DNA from: Micromonospora endolithica
Lineage (GTDB): Bacteria > Actinomycetota > Actinomycetes > Mycobacteriales > Micromonosporaceae
Reading direction: 5' to 3'
Assembly: GCF_003626595.1 (NCBI RefSeq)
Contig: NZ_RBAK01000003.1
Location: forward strand, 310,001-374,000
Length of the DNA stretch: 64,000 nt
Shown: in pieces, positions 55,744 to 64,000 of the stretch
Position numbering within the stretch: the stretch's first letter is position 1
Layout of the letters: every line of letters starts with the position of its first letter
Translations under genes and position numbers: made by a program
The notes under the pieces: model-generated
Told to the model about the DNA's origin: nothing
The model's input: only the letters and a program-made list of their open reading frames with translations
Database searches by the model: none

Positions 55744-56730
55744 TCACCAGGCCCAGGCTTCGGGGCCGGGACCGCCGTTGCCGACCGGGGGGAACAGCTC
55801 GTCGAGGCGCTTCAGTGCCGCCTCGTCCAGGTCGACGGTCAGCGCTCCCAAGGAGCGGTCCAACTGCTCGGTGGTGCGCGGACCGATGATCGGGGCCGTC
55901 ACACCGGGTCGGGCGAGCAGCCAGCCCAGCGCCACGTCCGCCGGGTCGTGGCCGAGGTCGGCGCAGAACTTCTCGTACGCCTCGATCGTCGATCGGTGCT
56001 CGGCCAGCGCGTCGGCCGCGCGGCCGGACGTGCCGCGCGCCGCCCCACCCTCGGCCATCTTGCGCAGCACCCCGGAGAGCAGCCCGCCGTGCAGCGGCGA
56101 CCACGGGATGATGCCCAGCCCGTGGTGCTGCGCGGCCGGTACGACCTCCAGCTCCACGTGCCGGGTGAGCAGGTTGTAGATGCACTGCTCGGAGACGAGT
56201 CCGAGGAAGTTGCGCCGCCCGGCCGCCTCCTGTGCGACCGAGATGTGCCAGCCGGCGAAGTTGGACGATCCGACGTAGAGCACCTTGCCCTGGGCGACCA
56301 GGGTCTCCATCGCCTGCCAGATCTCCTCCCACGGGGTGGTCCGGGAGATGTGGTGCATCTGGTAGAGATCGATGGTGTCGGTCTGCAGGCGGCGCAGCGA
56401 CTCCTCACAGGCCCGGATGATGTGCCGGGCGGAGAGCCCCTGGTCGTTGGGCCATTCGCCCATCTTCCCGTAGACCTTCGTGGCGAGCACGACCTTGTCC
56501 CGCCGGCCGTCGCCCTGGGCGAGCCAGCGGCCGATGATCTGCTCGGTGACACCCTCGCCGGTCTGCCAGCCGTAGACGTTGGCCGTGTCGAAGAAGTTGA
56601 TGCCGTGCTCCAGGGCACGGTCCATGATGGCGTAGCTGTCCGGTTCGCTGGTCTGCGGGCCGAAGTTCATCGTGCCCAGGCAGAGGCGACTGACGGACAG
56701 GCCGGTGCGGCCGAGGTTGGTGTATTCCAT
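55744..56730 (-). CDS. Aldo/keto reductase
   Basis: 328 residues from ATG 56730. The (beta/alpha)8 AKR pattern is clear: YTNLGRTGLSVSRLCLGTMN, the catalytic tetrad with D and Y in FFDTANVYG, K in VVLATKVYG, and H in DLYQMHHIS. Near the end, PGVTAPIIGPRTTEQLDRSL binds NADPH. Length and motifs fit the AKR group related to YajO/YakC. The substrate is a small carbonyl compound of unknown identity. Confidence 0.92.
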   Translation of the reverse strand: MEYTNLGRTGLSVSRLCLGTMNFGPQTSEPDSYAIMDRALEHGINFFDTANVYGWQTGEGVTEQIIGRWLAQGDGRRDKVVLATKVYGKMGEWPNDQGLSARHIIRACEESLRRLQTDTIDLYQMHHISRTTPWEEIWQAMETLVAQGKVLYVGSSNFAGWHISVAQEAAGRRNFLGLVSEQCIYNLLTRHVELEVVPAAQHHGLGIIPWSPLHGGLLSGVLRKMAEGGAARGTSGRAADALAEHRSTIEAYEKFCADLGHDPADVALGWLLARPGVTAPIIGPRTTEQLDRSLGALTVDLDEAALKRLDELFPPVGNGGPGPEAWAW

Positions 56731-56734
56731 GGCT

Positions 56735-56771
56735 CCACCCTGGCACGCGGGAACGGCGCGCGCCGGGGTGG
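56735..56771 (-). terminator. Hairpin downstream of sepH
   Basis: CCACCCTGGC (56735-56744) pairs with GCCGGGGTGG (56762-56771) with one G-T pair, 10 nt beyond the sepH stop on the minus strand. Confidence 0.55.
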
Positions 56772-56780
56772 AACCGAGGA

Positions 56781-57863
56781 TCAGGAGGACTCGCGGGCCG
56801 CCGGGCCGCTGCCGAAGAGGACGTCGTCCCAGCTCGGCAGGCGCTTGCGCGGCTTGCCGGCGGCGTCGGTGGACTCGCCCGCCGCGGCGGCCGGAGCACC
56901 GGTGCGGCGGGGCCGGAGCACCGCCAGCGACGGCACGGCCGGCACCTCTTTCGGCGCGTCCGAGTCGTCGTCGAAGGCCGAACCCTGGCCACCACCGAGC
57001 AGCGCCGCGGCACCACCGCCCACCGCCCGCTGCCGGGGCGAGTCACCCCCGGTCAGGGCGGCCGGCGTACGCGGTTCCAGGCCCCGTCCCGACGACGAGC
57101 CCAACGGCCGGTCCAGCGAGGCGAGCAGGGCGTCCCGCCCGGCGCGGATCGGGTCCCGGCTCGGACGGGCGTGCTCGCCGGGCGAGGGCAGGCCGTGACC
57201 GCCACGACCGGGCTCGCTGCGGGACGTCCCGGGCAGGCCGTGGCCCCCCCGCTCCGGCGCCGGCTCCTGGCCGAGGATCGGCACCGGCCGCTCGGCGCAC
57301 AGGTACTGCGCCATGTCGTCGTGCGGCGTGACGTTCTGCCGGGTCTTGTCGAGGTCCCACACGGCCTGCGCGGTGGCCTTGCCGGACGGCCAGGTGGCGA
57401 CGATCCGCCAGGTGCCGTCGTCGCGCCGCCACGCGTCCCACGAGATCTTCTCGGTGTCTATTCCGTGCTGGGCCAGCCGGCCGTTGACCACCTCGGCCAG
57501 CGGGGTCGGCTTCTCCGCGCCCTTGAGCCGGGTGCGGCGGGCGTGCTGGGCGAGCATCGCCCGCTCCTGGAGCACCGGGCCGGCGTAGCGCAGCACCCGG
57601 TCCACCGGGACACCGGCGATGCGGGCCACGTCCTCGGCGGACTCGCCGGAACGGATCCGCGCCTGGATGTCGCGCGGCGACAGTGACGGGGCCGGATCGG
57701 CGGCGCTGGACGGGGCCACCGCGAGCGGCGGCGCACCGGGCTCGGCGTGCAGAACGGTGGCGATGCGCTCGTCGATCGGAAGGGCGAGCAGGCGCCCGAC
57801 CTCGTCGGCGAGCACCAGCGCCTGGCCGTCCTCGGAGAGGGCGACGAAGCGTACTGGGCGCAT
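56781..57863 (-). CDS. sepH: Septation protein SepH (DUF3071)
   Basis: 360 residues from ATG 57863, with GGAGG upstream; the longer frame to 57974 starts inside other sequence. The N-terminal domain opens RPVRFVALSEDGQALVLADE and carries a helix-turn-helix-like segment (LSPRDIQARIRSGESAEDVA and RIAGVPVDRVLRYAGPV). WDAWRRDDGTWRIVATWPSG lies in the middle. The C-terminal half is Pro/Gly/Arg-rich and ends KRLPSWDDVLFG, typical of the family. SepH binds FtsZ and stimulates its assembly during sporulation septation in Streptomyces. Confidence 0.92.
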   Translation of the reverse strand: MRPVRFVALSEDGQALVLADEVGRLLALPIDERIATVLHAEPGAPPLAVAPSSAADPAPSLSPRDIQARIRSGESAEDVARIAGVPVDRVLRYAGPVLQERAMLAQHARRTRLKGAEKPTPLAEVVNGRLAQHGIDTEKISWDAWRRDDGTWRIVATWPSGKATAQAVWDLDKTRQNVTPHDDMAQYLCAERPVPILGQEPAPERGGHGLPGTSRSEPGRGGHGLPSPGEHARPSRDPIRAGRDALLASLDRPLGSSSGRGLEPRTPAALTGGDSPRQRAVGGGAAALLGGGQGSAFDDDSDAPKEVPAVPSLAVLRPRRTGAPAAAAGESTDAAGKPRKRLPSWDDVLFGSGPAARESS

Positions 57864-57998
57864 AGCGTTGCCTCCGTCCCGCTTCGCTGGCCGCACGCCA
57901 CGAGTCGGCCACCCGGGCGTCTCGCACCACCGTACGCGCATCTGCACACGGGTGGGGGAAGCGACACCCCGCATGTCGTGACTGAGCTGCGGTGATGA

Positions 57999-58042
57999 TC
58001 ACGGTCGGTGGCCGTCGAGGGGCTCCCGACCACCGACCGTGA
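57999..58042 (-). terminator. Hairpin downstream of serC
   Basis: TCACGGTCGGTGG (57999-58011) and CCACCGACCGTGA (58030-58042) form a perfect 13-bp stem, 7 nt beyond the serC stop. Confidence 0.7.
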
Positions 58043-58049
58043 CCGAGGA

Positions 58050-59426
<1,377 letters not shown>

Positions 59427-59482
59427 GCGTTAAGAAGGGCCCCTTCCTATGCACCAGGCGTTAAGAAGGGGCCCTTCCTTAC
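59427..59482. repeat. Twin-palindrome element, copy D (minus orientation)
   Basis: On the minus strand it reads AAGGAAGGGCCCCTTCTTAA, then a TGGTGCATA spacer, then GGAAGGGCCCCTTCTTAACG. It follows the citrate synthase stop by 3 nt in the direction of transcription. Confidence 0.85.
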
Positions 59483-59485
59483 CTC

Positions 59486-60592
59486 TCAGACGCCGTGGGG
59501 GATGGCGTTCCAGCCCTCGACCTCCTGCGGCTTGCGCGGGCTGTGGCCGACGTAGCGGGCCGACGGGCGGACCAGCCGCTGGAGGCGCTTCTGCTCCAGG
59601 ATGTGCGCGCTCCACCCGCCCATCCGGGCGCAGGTGAACATCGAGGTGAACATGTGCGCCGGCACCTCGGCGAAGTCGAGCACCACGGCCGACCAGAACT
59701 CGACGTTGGTGGCGAGTACCCGGTCCGGACGGCGGGCCTGGAGTTCGGCGAGCGCGGCCTTCTCCAGCGCCTCGGCGATCTCGAAGCGCGGCGCGCCCAG
59801 CTCCCGGGCGGTCCGGCGGAGCACGCGGGCGCGCGGGTCCTCGGCCCGGTAGACGCGGTGGCCGAAGCCCATCAGCCGCTCGCCCCGGTCCAGGACGCCC
59901 TTGACGTAGCCCTCGGCGTCGCCGCTGCGCTCGACCGCCTCCAGCATGCTGAGCACCCGGGAGGGCGCGCCACCGTGCAGCGGGCCGGACAGCGCCCCGA
60001 TGCCGGAGGAGATGCAGGCCGCGGCGTCCGCGCCGGTGGAGGCGACGATCCGGGCGGTGAAGGTGGAGGCGTTCAGGCCGTGCTCGGCGGCCGAGATGAA
60101 GTAGGCGTCGACGGCCTTGACGTGCCGCGGGTCCGGCTCGCCCCGCCAACGCTTCATGAAGCGCTCGACGATGGTGGACGCCTTGTCGATCTCCTTCTGC
60201 GGCACCGCCGGCAGGCCCAGGCCGCGGGCGGACTGCGCGACGAACGACAGCGCGGTGACCGACACCCGGGCCAGGTCCTCGCGGGCCTGCTCGTCGGAGA
60301 TGTCCAGCAGCTGGTTCAGCCCCCAGTACGGGGCGAGCATGGCGACGGCGGACTGCACGTCCACCCGGATGTCACCGGAGTGCACCGGCACCGGGAACGG
60401 CTCGGCCGGCGGCAGGCCGGGGCCGAAGCGCCCGTCGACCAGCAGCGCCCACACGTTGCCGAAGGAGACCTGGCCGATCAGATCCTCGATGTCGACCCCG
60501 CGATAACGCAGCGCACCGCCCTCGCGGTCGGGTTCGGCGATCTCGGTCTCGAAGGCTACGACGCCCTCCAGCCCGGGTTTGAAGTCGGCCAT
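59486..60592 (-). CDS. Citrate synthase (type 2)
   Basis: 368 residues from ATG 60592, with AGGAG upstream; the longer frame to 61093 crosses into pdxH. It begins ADFKPGLEGVVAFETEIAEP and RYRGVDIEDLIGQVSFGNVW. Catalytic residues appear as SAAEHGLNAS (His), LSGPLHGGAPSRVL (His) and MGFGHRVYRAEDPRA (His with substrate Arg). The C-terminal Asp is in FWSAVVLDFAEVP. It condenses oxaloacetate and acetyl-CoA; the citrate/methylcitrate distinction cannot be made by eye. Confidence 0.93.
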   Translation of the reverse strand: MADFKPGLEGVVAFETEIAEPDREGGALRYRGVDIEDLIGQVSFGNVWALLVDGRFGPGLPPAEPFPVPVHSGDIRVDVQSAVAMLAPYWGLNQLLDISDEQAREDLARVSVTALSFVAQSARGLGLPAVPQKEIDKASTIVERFMKRWRGEPDPRHVKAVDAYFISAAEHGLNASTFTARIVASTGADAAACISSGIGALSGPLHGGAPSRVLSMLEAVERSGDAEGYVKGVLDRGERLMGFGHRVYRAEDPRARVLRRTARELGAPRFEIAEALEKAALAELQARRPDRVLATNVEFWSAVVLDFAEVPAHMFTSMFTCARMGGWSAHILEQKRLQRLVRPSARYVGHSPRKPQEVEGWNAIPHGV

Positions 60593-60845
60593 GTCGTTCT
60601 CCTGGATCTGCTCGGTGCGCCCGCCCCGGGCTCCGGACCCGGCCCAGCCGGGTGAGCGCCTTAGGCGACCCTCAGGGATGTGTTCGTGCCATCTTGCCTG
60701 CTGGTTACGGAAGTGCGCGACCCGCGACCGCTGTGCTACACGCGACATCCCCGGCTGAGCGCCGGCCGGTAGCGTCGGTGACACTGGGCGGCGCGGGCTG
60801 GCCTGCGTGCGGGACGGTGACCGGCCGGCGGGGGAGGAGAGGGAC

Positions 60846-61505
60846 GTGACGGGGGACACATCGCCGCCGGCGGGCATGCGTAACGAGTACTCCGCGGACC
60901 GGGGCCTGACCGAATCGGAGCTGGCCGCGGACTGGCACACCCAGTTCGGCCGGTGGTTCGGCGAGGCGGTGGCCGCCGGGTTGCCCGAACCGAACGCGAT
61001 GGTCGTGGGCACCGCCGACGCCGCGGGGCGGCCCAGCGCCCGGACGGTGCTGCTGAAGGGGTACGACCCGGAGGGCTTCGTCTTCTTCACCAACTACGAC
61101 TCGCGCAAGGGCGTCGAGGCGGCCGTCAACCCGTACGCCAGCCTGGTGTTTCCCTGGTTCCCGATGCAGCGGCAGGTGGTGGTGGCCGGGCCGGTGGAGC
61201 GGGTCGACCGGGCCGCGACCCAGGAGTACTTCGCGAGTCGGCCGCGTGGTTCGCAGCTCGGCGCGTGGGCGAGCACCCAGTCCCGGGTGATCGGCGACCG
61301 GGTGGCGCTGGACGACGCGTACCGGTCGGCCGCCGAGCGTTTCGCCGACGTGGAGCCGATCCCGGCCCCGCCGCACTGGGGTGGCCTGCGGGTACGTCCC
61401 GAGTCGGTGGAGTTCTGGCAGGGGCGGGCGAGTCGGCTGCACGACCGGCTGCGGTTCCGGCTGGTCGGGCCCGGTGAGTGGGCCGTGGAGCGGCTGGCGC
61501 CGTGA
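60846..61505 (+). CDS. pdxH: Pyridoxamine 5'-phosphate oxidase
   Basis: 219 residues from GTG 60846 with AGGAGAGGG upstream. It shows [20 protein letters not shown], the FMN-site segment [20 protein letters not shown], then [12 protein letters not shown] and the C-terminal signature [20 protein letters not shown]. It oxidises pyridoxamine or pyridoxine phosphate to PLP. The stop overlaps the start of the MFS gene (GTGA). Confidence 0.95.
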   Translation: MTGDTSPPAGMRNEYSADRGLTESELAADWHTQFGRWFGEAVAAGLPEPNAMVVGTADAAGRPSARTVLLKGYDPEGFVFFTNYDSRKGVEAAVNPYASLVFPWFPMQRQVVVAGPVERVDRAATQEYFASRPRGSQLGAWASTQSRVIGDRVALDDAYRSAAERFADVEPIPAPPHWGGLRVRPESVEFWQGRASRLHDRLRFRLVGPGEWAVERLAP

Positions 61506-62797
61506 CCCAGCTCAAGGGCGGCCGGCGGCGCGGGGCGCGCCGGCTGGCGATCGACCTGCGTCCGCTGTCGGTGCCCGCCTACCGGCGGCTGTGGCTGGGC
61601 AACACGGTGGCGTCGTTCGGGTTCCAGGTCACGGCGGTCGCGGTGCCGGTGGAGATGTACGCGCTGACCCGTGACTCGCTCTGGGTCGGCCTGCTCGGCG
61701 TCGCGGGCTTCGTACCCCTGCTGGTCTTCGGGCTCTGGGGTGGCGCGGTGGCCGACGCCCGCGACCGGCGCCGGGTGCTGCTCGGCGGCTCGGCGCTGCT
61801 CTGGGCGTCGGTGCTGGCGCTGCTGGCGCAGTCGCTGGTCGACGTGGGCAGCGCGGCGCTGCTGCTCGGATTGGTGACGGTGCACTCGATCGCGTTCGCG
61901 ATCAGCTCGCCGGCGCGGTCGGCGATCCTGCCCCGGCTGCTGCCACCGGAGCTGGTGCCGGCGGCCACCACCCTGAACTACACCACCTTCACCGCCGCGT
62001 CGGTGGTCGGCCCGCTGGCCGCCGGCCTGATCCTCGCCGGGTTCGGCACCGACGTCGGCCTGCCGATCGCGTACGCGCTGGACGCGGTGCTGTTCACCGG
62101 GATGGTGGTGGCGACGCTGCGGCTGCCGGCGATGCCGCCCGAGCCGGTGGCCGACGGCGAGGCGCGGCGCGGCGGGCTGGCCGGGATCGTGGACGGCCTG
62201 CGCTACCTGGCCACCACGCCGGTGCTGCTGCTGTCGTTCGCCATCGACCTGATCGCGATGATCCTGGCGATGCCCCGGGCGCTCTTCCCCGAGGTGGCCG
62301 AGAGCCGGTTCGGCGGGGGCGCGGCGGTCGGCTGGCTCTACAGCGCGATCGCCATCGGCGCGATGCTCGGCGGACTCACCTCAGGCTGGATCGGCCGGAT
62401 CCGCCGGCAGGGCGTCGCCCTGGTGGTCGCGGTGGTGGGCTGGGGGCTCGCCGTCGCCGCCGCCGGCCTGGCCGGCCAGCTCTGGCTGATGGTCCTGCTG
62501 CTCGCCGTGGCCGGGGCCGCCGACCTGGTGAGCGCGGTGCTGCGCCAGTCCATGCTCCTGGTGTACGCCCCGGACCGGATGCGCGGCCGGCTCCAGGGCG
62601 TGAACATCGTGGTGGTCGCGGGCGGTCCCCGCCTCGGTGACCTGCGGGCCGGCACGATGGCCGCCGGCTTCGGCGGTGGGGTGGCCTGGGTCGGCGGCGG
62701 GCTCGGCGCGGCGGTGCTCGCGGTGGCGCTGGCGGTGGCGTTCCCGGCGCTGCTGCGCTACCGGGCGACCGCGGTCACCGGCCCCGACCGGGAATGA
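61502..62797 (+). CDS. MFS transporter coupled to pdxH
   Basis: 431 residues from GTG 61502, overlapping the pdxH stop by 4 nt. Twelve membrane helices are expected; the motif-A-like loop is [20 protein letters not shown]. It starts [20 protein letters not shown], like enterobactin-exporter-type (DHA3) proteins. Coupling to pdxH is conserved-looking, but cargo is not evident; a vitamin B6 link is speculation. Confidence 0.9.
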   Translation: MTQLKGGRRRGARRLAIDLRPLSVPAYRRLWLGNTVASFGFQVTAVAVPVEMYALTRDSLWVGLLGVAGFVPLLVFGLWGGAVADARDRRRVLLGGSALLWASVLALLAQSLVDVGSAALLLGLVTVHSIAFAISSPARSAILPRLLPPELVPAATTLNYTTFTAASVVGPLAAGLILAGFGTDVGLPIAYALDAVLFTGMVVATLRLPAMPPEPVADGEARRGGLAGIVDGLRYLATTPVLLLSFAIDLIAMILAMPRALFPEVAESRFGGGAAVGWLYSAIAIGAMLGGLTSGWIGRIRRQGVALVVAVVGWGLAVAAAGLAGQLWLMVLLLAVAGAADLVSAVLRQSMLLVYAPDRMRGRLQGVNIVVVAGGPRLGDLRAGTMAAGFGGGVAWVGGGLGAAVLAVALAVAFPALLRYRATAVTGPDRE

Positions 62798-62853
62798 GCC
62801 GCGGCTCAGGTCCGCTCCGTGGTCACGCCGAGCGGGCCGCGACGGTGGGCGGT

Positions 62854-62859
62854 TAAGGT
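62854..62859 (+). promoter_or_regulatory. Candidate -10 hexamer for the aldose epimerase gene
   Basis: TAAGGT, 6 nt before ATG 62866. AAGG could alternatively serve as a ribosome site. Confidence 0.4.
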
Positions 62860-62865
62860 CGCCGG

Positions 62866-63795
62866 ATGGACAATTCCGACCAGCGTCCCGCCTCGGGCGC
62901 GCAGTGGACGATCTCCGCCGCCGGCCACGAGGCCGTCGTCGTCGAGGTGGGCGGCGGTCTGCGGACCTACCGGCACGGCGGCGTCGACTACCTCGACGGG
63001 TACGCCGAGGACGAGATCTGTCCCGGCTGCGCCGGGCAGGTGCTCGCGCCGTGGCCGAACCGGATCCGGGACGGCCAGTACTCCTGGGGTGACCGTGACC
63101 TGCAACTGACCCTCAGCGAGCCGGAGCGGGGCGTGGCGATCCACGGCCTGGTCAACTGGGTGCCATGGGGCCTGGAGGAGTGGACCGCGGACGCGGTGAC
63201 GGTCGGCTACCACCTGCCGCCGACGCCCGGCTACCCGTGGCCGCTGCGGCTACGGACCCGCTGGTCGGTCGGACCGGACGGGCTGCGGGCCGAGCACGAG
63301 GTGACCAACACCGGCGGGGAGCCGGCGCCGTTCGGGTTCGCCGTGCACCCGTACCTGCGGCTGCCCGGGGTGCCGGTGGACGACCTGGTGCTGGGGTTGC
63401 CGGCGCGCAGCCGGGTGCAGGTCGACTCGCGGCTGCTGCCGGTCGCGGTCAGCCCGGTGTCCGGCAGCGAGTACGACTGGACCAGCCCGCGCCGGATCGG
63501 CGGGGCGCAGCTCGACATGTGCTTCGGCGACGTGGTCCGCGACGACGACGGCGGTTCCGCGGTGAGCCTGGCCGCCCCGGACTCCTCGTCCGGCGTGCGG
63601 ATCTGGGCGGACCGGGAGTTCGGCTGGTGGCAGGTGTTCACCGGAGACGCCCTCACCGGCCAGCGGCACCGGCGCTCGGTGGCGATCGAGCCGATGACCT
63701 GCCCGCCGGACGCGTTCCGCTCCGGCCGGGACGTGGTCGCCCTGAAGCCCGGAGTCGCCTGGCGCGGTGTCTGGGGCGTACGGCCCGGGGTGTGA
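62866..63795 (+). CDS. Aldose 1-epimerase family protein
   Basis: 309 residues from ATG 62866. The galactose-mutarotase fold shows LAPWPNRIRDGQYSWGDRDL, VAIHGLVNWVPW (first catalytic His), FGFAVHPYLRLPGVPVDD (second His) and VAIEPMTCPPDAFRSG with the catalytic glutamate. It interconverts sugar anomers, with the exact sugar unknown. It is followed after 9 nt by a nitroreductase gene, so the two are likely an operon. Confidence 0.9.
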   Translation: MDNSDQRPASGAQWTISAAGHEAVVVEVGGGLRTYRHGGVDYLDGYAEDEICPGCAGQVLAPWPNRIRDGQYSWGDRDLQLTLSEPERGVAIHGLVNWVPWGLEEWTADAVTVGYHLPPTPGYPWPLRLRTRWSVGPDGLRAEHEVTNTGGEPAPFGFAVHPYLRLPGVPVDDLVLGLPARSRVQVDSRLLPVAVSPVSGSEYDWTSPRRIGGAQLDMCFGDVVRDDDGGSAVSLAAPDSSSGVRIWADREFGWWQVFTGDALTGQRHRRSVAIEPMTCPPDAFRSGRDVVALKPGVAWRGVWGVRPGV

Positions 63796-63804
63796 GGGAG
63801 CGTC

Positions 63805-64000
63805 GTGGAGTTCGGTGAGGTGGTCCGGCGGCGCCGGATGGTGCGCAACTACGACCCGGACCGTCCCGTCCCGCCGGACGTGGTGGACCGCCTGCTGGAG
63901 CACGCGATCCGGGCCCCGTCCGCCGGGTTCGCGCAGGGCTGGGGCTTCCTGGTGCTGGAGAGCCCGGCCGACCGGGAGCGGTTCTGGTCGGTGGCCACCC
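63805..64000 (+). CDS. Nitroreductase family protein, cut by the window edge
   Basis: GTG 63805, preceded by GAGGGAG. The first 65 residues read EFGEVVRRRRMVRNYDPDRP, VVDRLLEHAIRAPSAGFAQG and WGFLVLESP, the N-terminal FMN-binding pattern of the nitroreductase superfamily. The C-terminus is outside the window. Confidence 0.85.
   Translation, partial: MEFGEVVRRRRMVRNYDPDRPVPPDVVDRLLEHAIRAPSAGFAQGWGFLVLESPADRERFWSVAT

Overview
The window looks like a chromosomal segment of a Micromonosporaceae-type actinomycete, probably Micromonospora or a close relative. The evidence is roughly 70% G+C, strong third-position GC bias, many GTG starts, actinobacterial families (SepH, DUF3027, DUF2530, TIGR03089, SCO6745, a futalosine-route menaquinone pathway, separate LigD domains) and several extragenic palindromes that recur inside the window. 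No rRNA, tRNA or CRISPR array was found. Layout. 1-2140: a DUF6220-like membrane protein coupled to a membrane-anchored multicopper oxidase. 2140-4430: a decayed accessory patch with a doubly frameshifted HxlR regulator, a low-GC small secreted protein, a stretch without an intact gene, an alpha/beta hydrolase and an IS5-type transposase tail. 4430-8340: small membrane and stress genes (SRPBCC, DUF4190, FMN-binding oxidase-like protein, DUF2231, Hsp20). 8340-12140: a sugar locus with a GT9 glycosyltransferase, a GT2 glycosyltransferase and a fused heptose kinase/nucleotidyltransferase. 12250-21510: a PfpI-family protein, a drug-type transporter, NUDIX, acyl-CoA synthetase, quinone oxidoreductase, HAD phosphatase, an extracytoplasmic FKBP, and thioredoxin overlapping a MerR regulator. 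21610-24610: a complete bacterial NHEJ set with Ku divergent from separate LigD ligase and polymerase genes. 24600-30720: a membrane protein, TIGR03089, a secreted M43-type metalloprotease, a PaaX regulator and a secreted esterase with a cellulose-binding module. 30858-38812 is the most unusual part: three secreted proteins with N-terminal short helical (ALF-like) repeats. One carries five FG-GAP-like repeats, one is a two-repeat protein, and one is a 1,444-residue polymorphic toxin with an alanine-rich stalk, a Hint autoprocessing domain and an unassigned 130-residue tip, followed directly by an 85-residue candidate immunity gene. 39239-51627: an XPB-like helicase and a helicase-associated protein, an L,D-transpeptidase, a cold-shock protein, menaquinone genes mqnD and mqnB separated by an HTH-GNAT gene flanked by repeats, an MFS protein, DUF3027 and DUF2530. 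51717-64000: a purine permease, a MarR/MFS pair with a clear operator, aldo/keto reductase, sepH, serC, citrate synthase, pdxH with an MFS gene, an aldose epimerase and the start of a nitroreductase. Two features recur along the window. Many genes have a TANNNT hexamer ending 6-7 nt before the start codon, usually with little Shine-Dalgarno signal, which suggests leaderless transcripts. Perfect GC-rich hairpins sit at many gene ends, especially between convergent genes, together with four copies of a twin-palindrome element built on GGAAGGGCCCCTTCC. All functional calls come from reading motifs and family resemblance; no database search was run.
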